In this document: positions 22,175-34,100 of the stretch, piece by piece | Position numbering within the stretch: the stretch's first letter is position 1 | Layout of the letters: each line of letters opens with the position of its first letter | Source: Siphonodentalium dalli | Taxonomy: Eukaryota > Mollusca > Scaphopoda > Gadilida > Siphonodentaliidae | NCBI GenBank assembly: GCA_032622095.1 | Contig: CP136067.1 | Location: forward strand, 93,980,707-94,044,706 | DNA: 64,000 bases | Direction: 5' to 3' | Program-made: the position numbers and the translations under genes | The notes under the pieces: generated by a model | Database searches by the model: none | What the model saw: the letters and a program-made list of their open reading frames with translations, nothing else | Told to the model about the DNA's origin: nothing

Positions 22175-25100
22175 CTACAAAATAATAAAAAATATAATTT
22201 AAAGATGTATTCACAAGCCTGCAAATAGTGTGTCTGTCATTTGCAGAATGAGGTGCCCAGAGGGTGAATTTAGTGACGCTATCCTACACAAATTTCTAAA
22301 GAAATTGATCATTTAGAGGTCACCCCCAAGATCCATATAAAGTTTGGTGACGATCAGATGAGAGATATGACCTGTAGGGTGCGCTAACGGAAATTGTTGA
22401 TTGCCAACCCATGGCAATACCTCAAACTTGACTTGGTCAAGATGAGCCAAAAATGTTATGAGTTATAACTGAAAAGTTTGAAGACAAATTTACTATATGC
22501 GTATAGAAATTGTCTTCAAACATTTTGGTTTCAACTGCATATTATTCGAACCTCCATTTTTTTTCTACGTAATTTGGAGCGACGGATACGATAAGTCGAT
22601 AAAATAAAATAACTATTGATATACCGGCTTCATATGCAAAAGTCACAGCAGTTTTTCAGCCGTTTTCAATTTTCAAAAGTAAGACAAACGCTCTTTATTG
22701 CTACCATATCAGGAATAGACTACCATGGAACGCTCTTTTCTGTTCTATGTCGTGCAAACATCTGTTTCGTGTTTGGGACCCAAACACCGTATTCACTACT
22801 TCAATGAGTCTTTTTGGGTTACATAATGCTCATAGAAAGGTAATTCAGATATTTATCGACCTATTTCGATACAGAGAAAAACTCAAAAGCGAATAATATT
22901 ATGTCTATTTTGGAGCGCAAACCGCCATGTGGCTTTAATTAAAACAAGAATTATTTCTTAAATAATTTTGCTCAAAGTAGATTATTTCACAGTCTCAGTT
23001 GTATATGATTTGTATAGTGACTTTTGTTGGCAAAATCATTGCAAATTGTTTATTAGCTATTAACTTGTCCAGAATTACATGTAAGCAATATATATTTACA
23101 AATGTGCGTGAGACACCCCTCAAAATCCCCACTTCCATCCTTCTCTTTGCTAGGGGTCCAAGCCTTGAAATAGTGAGCCTGTCATTTGCAGAATGAGGTC
23201 CCCAGAGGGTGAATTTAGTGATGCTACCCTGCTATGCGGGGTAGCATCACTAAATTCACCCTCTGGGGACCTCATTCTGCAAATGACAGGCTCACTATTT
23301 CAAGGCTTGTAGGGGTCTAAAAGGGCCATAGGATGTTGTAATTGGTATGCGACCTCTTGGCAATGTAAGAGTGAACAGTGGTTACTCTCAAACCGGAAGT
23401 GAAGTATATGTCAATAAGATTAATTTATTGGCTGGCGAATCAGATTTAATCATATATTGTTTAAGGTTTACACTTACCTGATCGCTTAGTGATGAATGAG
23501 TAAACTGCAGTTGCTCTCACTCCAGAAGTGGAGTATAGGTCAGTAATATTAATTTATTTGTTGGTGATACAGATTTATTCATATATTGATTAACCCTTTC
23601 ATGACGGAAGCTGCGCTGGTGCAGCATTAAAGATCATTCTGCATTCTCTTATATATGCAAGTCTACCAATGGGAGCCTCGCATATACAAGAGAATGCACT
23701 GGCTAACTAGGCCAATGTATTCTCTTATATATGCGAGGCTCCCTATGGGAGACTCGCATATATAAGAGAATGCATTAGCACAGGAAATTCGCAATATTTC
23801 AGGAAGCTGCAGTCATGGATGCGTTAAGGTTTACACTTACCTGATCGCTTAGCGATGAATGAATGAACTGCTGAAAGTGTGCTGGTGGATGATTTGTTTG
23901 AGTTCTGAAAGATAAATGAAACATTTTTAGATGATGTCTCTTCATCCTCCACTGCTATAGTGTAATGATACACTTAGTCACGATACGATACAAATAAGGA
24001 TACATGATCAATGATACAATTCATATACTGGCATTATCACTGGAGTAAAGTATCATATCATCAAGCCTGCAAATAGTGTGTCGGTCATAAGCAGCAACTG
24101 CTGTAGGCGACCTAGGATCAGATTGAAGTTCCCCATTTGAAGTTGGTGATGTTCACCATTAGGCCAAAGAAAATTAAATGTCTGGTTTGGGTTAGAAGCC
24201 GAAAAAAAATAGGGTCGGTAGGTAGGCTTGCTTGATATTTTATTTTTTTAATAATTTTTTTTATTTTGACATATTCTTATGACTGTTCATGTGCGTATTT
24301 TACTCTGCAAGATTGACATAGCCCTACTTTTGATAAATTTTAATATTGTGCAATACTTTTACTTAGAAATCAACCAATTCAGATATGCTTAAAGGGGTGC
24401 TGCCATTTTCAATAAATTCCCGGCAAAAACAAGGAACTAATATCGATATTATATAGAAAAATAAGTAATTTAAGTCGAAGATATATTCTGTAAACAAACA
24501 GGTTAATATTTTATCTTAAAAATCAAAGATAATAATTTGATATAAATTTAATTTATGGCTGGAGCCATAAAATAAATAACGAATTTCCGTGTACAAGACG
24601 TAATCAAATTAATTCACGGATAGTGGATTGGGCAACGAGTGGCACACATGATCGTGTTAACAATTATATTGATAAACTCAAGCTACTCACTGACTGGTGA
24701 CTATACAATAACTTAAATGAGTATATGGGACTGGTATACATATTACATTTATTTGATACATTTGCTTGAAAACTGTACAAAAATTACTCGACAATAACAA
24801 TTTGTATTTTCGCATTCCGGCTAATCTGCCATCCATAATATTACTTCGTACTCAACAAATAATGGAAATCTGGTAACCTTATTCTATGACTCAGAGACTA
24901 TAGAAACCAACAACATTTGAGTACAGTATCCCTTTAAAATAGGGTCGGTAGGGGAACCCAAACAGCAAATATTTTTTTCTTTGGCCTTAGTCACCTCGAT
25001 TATGCATTTTATCTTCTGCAAATCAAGGGATATAGAAACTGAACAGAAGGGAAAAAGTAACTAAACACAATGTTAATTTGAGACTATAGATACTTCCCAG

Positions 25101-28100
25101 AAGATGAGGCCTAACTAGAATGAGGTCCCCATAGGGTGAATTTGGTGATGCTAGCCTGCATTGACACAGGGTATTCGCAAAATATCAGGAAGCTTCAGTC
25201 ATCAAAGGGTTAATATATTATTTATCAGCAGGTACTTTCGTTGCTCCTGTGTGTTTATCAGTGACTCATTTAGCACAACAGGCTGAATATTTACAATTTT
25301 CCAAAGATAGTCACCAATTAAATTGTCCAGTTTAAGGTCTGACCTTGCATTTGGTGCATTTCCATGGTTTTTCTGGAATTCCGCTCAACGGTGGATCGAC
25401 ACAGTCTAAGTGATAAGACCGCCTACATGCTTCGCATATCAGTAGCTGTCCCCTGTCACCACACATGGCACATCTGCTGAGCTACATAAATAAAATCATA
25501 TTCAAACATAAACTTGAATGAAAGTATCAATGACACTGTAGCTCAACTTGGAAAGGGGATGATGTCATACATTACAGTCAATGGAGTGATAAGATAATCT
25601 AGAGTTTTGATGTGGATTTATAGAGTATACTGTTATGTACTAAAGTAGTATAGACAAATGTACACAATAGAACAAAGTATTTGAATGTAAGGGTCAAAAG
25701 AGAAGGGTTAATTGGAATTTATGTATCAAAAGAGAAGGGTTAATATAACATTATAAAGCCTGTCACCACTATCACATTGTAAGCAGTTCTATTTATGTTG
25801 TTGAAATGGTAATGTGACATATCAAAATAATATAGTTACTTAACCCTTTACCCAACAGAACGGCCCTGTGCCAATGCATTCTCTTATATATGCGAGTCGA
25901 CCATAGGTCACCTCACATATATAAGAGAATGCATTGGCTTAACACATATTAAAAATGATAAAATTGTCAAAGAATGTAGAAAAATATTATAAAAAATGTA
26001 AGAAAAAATTATAAAATTGTTAAAGAATGTAAGAAAAAATGGTAAAAAGTGTTAAAAAAGATTTTTTTTAGGCCAATGCATTCTCTTATATATGCGAGGC
26101 GACCTATGGTCGACTCGCATATATAAGAGAATGCATTGGCACAGGGCATAACTGTAACCATCACAATGTGGTCAAGGAGCCGGTTCCAATGATATCCATA
26201 TTTGTATGGTGTTATTGAGACAGACCGAAGATATTTTAGGCTGTTGAAGCTTTATTTGGGCGTTTTTGGCCGTTTTGTTGGGTAAAGGGTTAATAATGGA
26301 AAATGTTAAAATACAAGGAATGGGTTAAAGGGGCTAAATCTCCTATCTGACATAACATATGGTCAGGTAACTTATTGTGGGTATTGTTCTCAAAGCAAGA
26401 AGGAGATAGAGTGTAACTTTGACAAGAAGCTGAGGTGGGGGTAGGAGGAGGGAGAAGGGTAGGGAGGAGGTGAGGGTAGGGGAGCAGGGGTAGGTAGAAG
26501 GTTGGAATCCCCTGTGTGAGGTTCACTTGGAAAGTGTGACATTAGCTCTGGTTCTTTTTGACAGGTCGGTCACATTTTAACAATCTGAATACCTACCATC
26601 CAAGGCACCTTCACACCATGTCGGATTAATCAACTTGGTGGTTCCCGAGAAGATGTTTAAATGAGTCCAAGTAATTTCTTTTTTTTTAAATATTTTTTAT
26701 TGTCAAATTGAGCAAGGAGTTCAATATAAAAAAAAACTCCTTTAAAATAAATCGGATCAAACCCATAATCGAATTCAATCTGTATTTTGGGCTGAGAAAC
26801 CCACATACCAAATTTGGGCCCTATCAAATAAAAAATGTTTGAGTTATCGCAGCATGAGTATATTCTAAGTCGAAAAAGGGCCATAACTCTGTAAATAAAA
26901 CTCGGATCAAACCCGCATTCGAACTTGATCTGTATTTTGGGCTGAGAAACTCATATACAAAAATTGGTTCCGATTGGATAGAGTTATCAAACCATGCGTA
27001 AAGTGTCTATGGATGATGGATGGACAGACAAAATGACAGATGGCAGATGAAGGACTAGTGGTCAATCCAGATATTGACACTATGTGTACCATACTATGGT
27101 ACGTGTACGCATTAAAAGCATGACATCATGATGCACATGCTTCTATGCTATATAAGCTATGCATTGGGGCTTGTGTTGTGTTGAAAATAGAATCTCTCTG
27201 TTGAGTTTGTTATATATAACATAACTCATGCATCACAGACGTCTCAACACCTTAGTGATGTTGCCAATATTCAAATTTCAATGCAATGCAACAGATTCGT
27301 CTAAACACTCCTTTAACGAGTACATGTAGTTCCATTAAGAAATGTTCAGATAATAAGTTCATAAGTCGTTTTTTGAACTTATTATCTGAATATTTCCCAA
27401 CCAATGCAGAGAAACTCTTCAGCACACATATTATCTTTTTGTCATACTGTTGTCTGCTAGTTTATCCTGGACATCCCTCCAAATGAATAGTAGACCGTTA
27501 CTATGTATTCTTTTATAACTGGGTGGGAGAATCCATTTAGTAAATAAAGGGTTAGTGGGTATATAATCATAGGTATAAGTTGCATGCAACTGGCACGAGA
27601 CCTACCTCATTCTTCTCTTGGAACTCAGAGCTGCCGATGCTACTGATTGGAGAGTTCGCCCGACTGCTGCTTGGAGATGACCCACTTTTCTGTGACCGTA
27701 CTGAAACAAAAATCATATTCATATAAGGTCGCTGACCACATGTCCCCCGAAAGAAAGAGTGTTTTCTCAGAATGTTGGCTTTTTCGGGAGAAAAAAATTT
27801 AACTTTGGTAAAAATCATTAAAAAATTACAACAGTATTAAAAAGTTTTCCGAGTCAAGAAATGGGAATAACTCAGTGAAAACTGATTTTTTTTCTGTCAT
27901 CCATATATATGTTGCACATTAACAGTATATTGGTAACAATATCCTAAAGTTCAATTCTCTACATTCAAAGAGTTGATTACACAATGACGGACAGATGGCA
28001 GAAATATCTATGGACCACCGAAAATAATTTTTCAGTGGACAGTAAAAGGCTTTGAACATGGCAGGCAATGCATCAGCAAAATTAGAACAGATATGTGCTT

Positions 28101-31100
28101 GCGAAGGACAAAATTGGTGGCGATGCCACCAGAAAATCGAGTGATTGAATTTGTTACATGTCTTGATCTAAAATGAGGAAGATACAAAAAGAATAATTCA
28201 ATATATAGTGAACGTAATCCAACTAAACAAACATGATTAACCCTTTCAGTGCCAAGTCCGATTTTTGTATCAACCCATATTTCCTTGGTTAAGAGAGATA
28301 TTTCTAATAAAAAAAGTAATACGAGTCATACAGGAATTATGTATTATGAGACCCCCTGATATAAAAGTCTGTTTGACCTCATGTGAGCAAACAAAACCTC
28401 TCGGTCTTTTGTTTGGTGATGGGACTGTATATACATAATACATAACAAACCTCTTGGTCTTTTGTTTGGCGTTGGGATTGTAGACGGCAAGGAATTGAGC
28501 AAAGTTGCCTGAGTTCTTCTTCTCTAGAAAAGAAGACAAGAATGTTGAGTGGAACCCAATCATAGTCAGATATGCACAGATCGAATTTCACATATAGACA
28601 TGGAGGAGCGGATAGTTCAGTTGGTTAGTGGGCCGACCTCTGAGCTACATCTTTGACACAGTCGGGAATTCAAATCTGACATCGCATCGGTCAGACTTTG
28701 TGTCAGCATTTAGAGTATCATGATCCCACGAATCGACTATCGATGCCATCATTTTGCTCTGAAAATTATTTCAGTAGCAAAAGAATCTCCGACGCATCAT
28801 AAAACTTACTGGAAAACTTTCATACCTCCGATCCTCTCATTCTCTAAGTCATAACAGAAAATATATTTAATTTTACCTCATTCTCCAAGTTATACAAGCC
28901 TGTAAATAGTGTGTCTGTCTTTTCAGAATGAGGTCCCCAGAGGGTGAATTTAGTGACGCTATCCCGCACAGCGGGCTAGCATCACCAAATTCACCCTCTG
29001 GTTACCTCATTCTGCTTAGGCCCTCAACTGCTATGGTAGAACTAGGATCAGATTGAAGTTCCCCAGTTGAAGTTGGTGATGTTCACACATTGGGCACCTT
29101 GATTATACATTTTATCTTCTGCAAATTAGGGGATATAGAAACTTCCAAGAAGGGAAAACGTAACTAAAAACAATGTTAATTTGATACTATAGATACTTCC
29201 CAGAAGATGAGGCCTAAGCAAATGAGGTCTCCAGAGGATGAATTTGGTGATGCTAGCACGCTGTCGGGATAGCATCACTAAATTCACCCTCTAGGGACCT
29301 CATTCTGCAAATGACAGACACGCTATTGCGAACTCGAAGTTATAACAGAAAATATATCTCATTTTACCTCACTCTCGAAGTTATAACAGAACTGAGGGTT
29401 AACTGTGGCCATCGTTCTTCTCTTTCTCTCCGTTCTCCTGTTCTGCAATTCTGGAAGATAAAAACTACATATATACCTATATAATCTACATTTTACCTCC
29501 AGTAACAACTCACACCTTTATGTAGTACATGTACCGGTATGATCAGTGTTCGTGCTGTCGGTGGCCCAAATTGGCCAATGGCCAATGTTTTTCGAAATTG
29601 GCCAATAAAAATTTCATTTGACCAAATTTTTTTTTTCCCAAATGGAGACGGGAAGCTAATTCCAAAGCGCTGAATAGATTTAGGCGATGAAAGCAGGTTT
29701 CGTACTTTGGAAATATTGTACCATGAGAACCCAAATTTATTTTGTAATGGGAGCAGTGATTGAATGGCGACAGTTGTCAGTTACGTAGTGTGTCATAAAC
29801 TGCCTCCCGTCTAATAACAACATGGCTTCACATCATAAAAGGTTAATTTGAATAAAATAGATATTCAACAGTTATAATCACGATAATAAGCAACATTTGT
29901 TTTTATCTCGGCGAAAATAGCGATGACAACTAACACAGCTCATTACTTTATTATTTGGCGACCATGGTGTTATTGCATTTGTTTAAGTGGATTTATGTGA
30001 TTATAATTATATCGAATGTTAGTTTCATTGTTTGCATTGATGGCCCAGCCATGTCTGAGTTCGATTTCCACCCTTTTTTGTGTGAATTGATCTGTCTGTA
30101 ACGTGTGACACAACACATACATATATGCTTGTGAAATTTTATGTTTTTTAAAGTTGTTTTAATTACGTTTTTATTCTGAGTAACAAATCAGATTTAAAAC
30201 AACTATTTTGGTCATCAATTGTGAACCGCCCAGAAAATGAGGATGTAATTTGGCCAAAGTTGTTTTAATTTGTGCAAAAAACATTTGGCCAAAGTTTTTT
30301 TAATTTGGCCAATAAAATGTTCATTTGGCCAAACTTTTGACCAAAAGATTTTTCGGTCTAGCGCGAACACTGGGTATGATGTTCTAAAATGGATATAAAT
30401 AATCTACATTTTACCTCCAGTAAAAACTCACCTTTGACTGGCTGACATGATATCATTTAATACCCATGCCCTAAATGGTAGGATTTAGTGTACAGTCCCC
30501 CTTTAATGTAAGTTATAACCATCCAGTTGAGTGAACTGATATAATTATCATGTATGTGTATATGACTATACAAGATGTAATTATCCGTGAATGTATACTT
30601 GCTGAAGAAGGCCAGCAGCCGACAGCTTCTTTTAAAAGAGCATTGTTTTCATTATATATTCACCTGACATCCCTGGATTCTAGATGGAATGGACATATTG
30701 CATCATAATTATTTAAGTTAGAATAGAACAGGTTAAATTACCTTTTAGAGTTCCGGGAGTAACGAGATCGATACATGCCATGAAGTCCATTTTCTGTAAG
30801 AAAAAGTGAGTAAAAATATTAATATTATACATATTATGGACTTGTTCGGGTGCGTGAAACTGATAAATTAGTACTCAGTAGGTACATGTATGCCAAATGT
30901 GGGAATGTAGCATTCTACTAACATTGCCGAAAATATCAAGGCAATCGGCCATACCACTCAATAGATATCATCATTTGAACTACACTTAATTGTAAATATT
31001 TACATTTTGATTCGGGATGTAACAATCGGCGATAAACTAACACCAATGATTTCGCCATCGAGAGTCAATGCATTTAATTAATATATAAGAATGAAGGTGT

Positions 31101-34100
31101 GTGTGTTGTAAATTTGTTTTATATTCGTAAAAAATAACTACTTTGAGCAGGGGGGGGGTCTGCAAAAAAATTCCGTATATAGGGCCGAGGTGGGTGGGTG
31201 CCTGGGTGGTCCAGAGGCGAAAAAATGGTGCTTGTAAATTTTTTCCAAAATGGGGTTTTTTCAAACAATTTACAAGTACTGACCATGTAATGTTGTTTGT
31301 AAGCATGTTAGTACCATGCTTGTTGGTATAGGGCTATATAGGGAGCTAAAGTGACTCTTTAGCCTTAGATTTAGCAACATTCTGGATTTCACAGTGTCCC
31401 GGACCACTTCACAGTGGACCACCGTATTAACGTTCAGGAAACTTATGATCAACGGAAGAAATATTTAGTAACAAAATTAATATATTACCCAGTTGTATTA
31501 TCTGAATAAAAATAATAAAACAAAAAAACTCTATTACAAATTGGATACTACATGGTGAATACTCAATGATGACAACTAGTAGATATCATTAACCTGATTG
31601 TTGCATAACATGAAATTGAAAAGGGTATCTCATAAATTTCTAATGTCTGAAATACTGTCTTGTTCTGGCATGTAGTCAAATTCATTCCTTCTGGTTATTT
31701 CTCATCTTGAATGATTGCAAGTAATGTTAATTTGCAACAATTATCCAAATAAAACTGAATTGGTTATGATGAATGACATTACTGTTTACTGCTCAGACAA
31801 TCCCAAATGAAGGTGACGCTATTCTCATTGAATTTCCGAACTTAATACATATGGGAGCTTTACTGCTCAACAAGACGAAACTAAAATACTAATTGTATAC
31901 TGTTATCACTTACAAATAGATGAACTGAAATAATGTGATGCATTCAGATGCATTGAGAAATGACATTCAATTCTTCATTCTGGTCTATCACCATACCAAA
32001 CCACATCAAAATTTGACAACCGACACTTAACTTATATTGCAAAAACTTTGTATGGACTGAATTTCCTAAAGTCGAACAGGGCCCATAACTCTGGTAGGCA
32101 TTGGTGGTCACAACCCGCGATATTATGCATATTCGTCCCCAATTTCTGGTCCGTCACCATGCCATAGGGCATCAAATATGACAACTGACTCTTGAGTTAA
32201 AATTCAAAATGTTTGTACAGACAGACGGCTCGAGACGTCAACTATATACCCGCCGACTAATATCGGGCAGTATAATAACCATATATCTATGTGTATACAT
32301 AACCAAAAAACAATTCCCCTCCCCACCCCATCCAGTTGGATAAGACTAAAGAGTTCTTTGATCATGCACATATAATTGTGGAACCCCTGACCTGTTTACC
32401 ACTATTTACACTGGCCAGTGTTCTCTGTCAGACACAACACACTCGATATATTAAGGCTATAATGGGGTCTAGGGCAATTCGTGACATAGTGTACCTACAC
32501 AATGCTTAATTAATATTGTTGTTAGATACTGAAAACACCAGGAAACACATGGAAATACAGTATATTTTTCGTTTTTCTGATCTGTGTTTACCAATTAGTA
32601 AGGCAGTTAACACAGTTATTGAAGAACGCTAAAAAAAAACTCTGAAATTTTGATAAAAACATGAGAAACTGGGGGTGGGTCCCCAAAATTTTGGAGGAAA
32701 AAAATATTTTTTTTGCAAAAAAAAATTTTTTTTTTTTGCAAAAATGGGGTGGTGGGTCCCTCGAGGTCGGAAAAAAACTTTTTGGGCCCTATATGCTGCT
32801 ATATGTGCAATTTTTTTCCAGACCCCCCCCCCCCCCTGCTTTGAGCAAGATTATTCTCCAGTTGATAATCCAACCGGATTTCATATCACTTTAATATAAG
32901 CTGAGCACTACAAAGCACCAGTATGAAGGTTCTACTTGATTCATATTCAACAGTAAATCCACCTAAGGTAACATTTAATAGCTTGGTTACAAACCAATCC
33001 TACAACATTTTTCCCCATATTCCAAAAAAAAAAACACAACCTTTTTCCTGTTTGATTTATGATCATGTTCATTAAAGTTAGAAGCATGTGTTGTGGAAAG
33101 TAGCAGTGTATCATTTTTTCATAATATTTCTGGGTTTTTTTGTAAGAAGTAACTCATTTTATTTTAATAAAGTGTATTTTTTTCACAAATTTTGCAAATT
33201 TCATGTATATAGTTTCACTGTTAGTTAGTTGTTGGCGTCACTGGGGTGCATGGTAATGAATTTTATTTTTTTTAAATCCCCCCACCTGCGCTCTGGGCCA
33301 TATGGGATAAAGCGCTATATAAAAACTATTTATTATTATTTACTTTTTCTCTACCGAAATGTTCGTAAACCAGGCTATATTAATATAATCCAAGTTTTTT
33401 TCGACGTAAACCAGGCTATAATATAATCCAAGTTTCTTTTAACCGTAAACCAGCTGGTCACATCTTTCTATATAGCGTTGTTGACCCACTCACCTAAAAT
33501 TCCCAATAAATATAATAAAATGTCACAATTGTGACAGCAAACTGGTTTATTCCATAGAAAATATTACATTTGTTCTGATCTCCACAAGAGTTGCCAACTG
33601 AAAGTAGTACCGTAATGTAATGTGAATAATATATTTTATCACAATGTTTACAAGAATACAAATTCATTTTACCTCACAAAGTGACAGTGTGTATTAAATG
33701 TACACAAATTGAGGTTACTCATAATTACGCGGCATATTCTATGTGCAAATTAACATGATCATTAGACTATAATATATCATTAAGACTGTAAGATGTCACT
33801 ATTTCCGATATATATACACATGTAGCATCATGGATTGATTTGTTGGGTAAAGCTATTAAAATTGAAGAAAAATTCCGCCGCTGGATCTGGGCGTAAAGTC
33901 TGTTATAGAAAGATATATACACGGGGCTTTGACGTAAAACAGCAATACCCAAACTGATGTCACCATCTGGTTCATGTCGAAGTAAACTTGGACTAGCTAT
34001 AATTTTGGTATGTGGTAAAACCAAGTTATGATCAAAACAGCCTCACCTCTTTTTGTTTAGGTCCACAATGCTTCCTCTCGACTGCTTTTCGTATAGTGGC

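Larger units (their letters stand above)
24062..25165. mobile_element. CAAGCCTG-family hAT-like MITE broken by nested insertions
   Basis: It starts CAAGCCTGCAAATAGTGTGT at 24062. The body is split at GTTCACCATTA by a Harbinger-like element (24162-24986) and resumes with GTCACCTCGATTATGCATTT, continuous in the copy at 6486. The right end is replaced by a TTAA-family MITE end (to about 25207). Confidence 0.72.

Noticed and set aside
22029-22214. Reading PHF21A exon 12 through its donor to the stop 40 bases on as the true C-terminus
   Set aside because: GTGAGC donor fits and vertebrate proteins continue about 60 residues; intron retention cannot be excluded without transcripts.
28602-28690. A functional tRNA gene
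   Set aside because: B box is degenerate and the cloverleaf cannot be closed; it is a SINE head.
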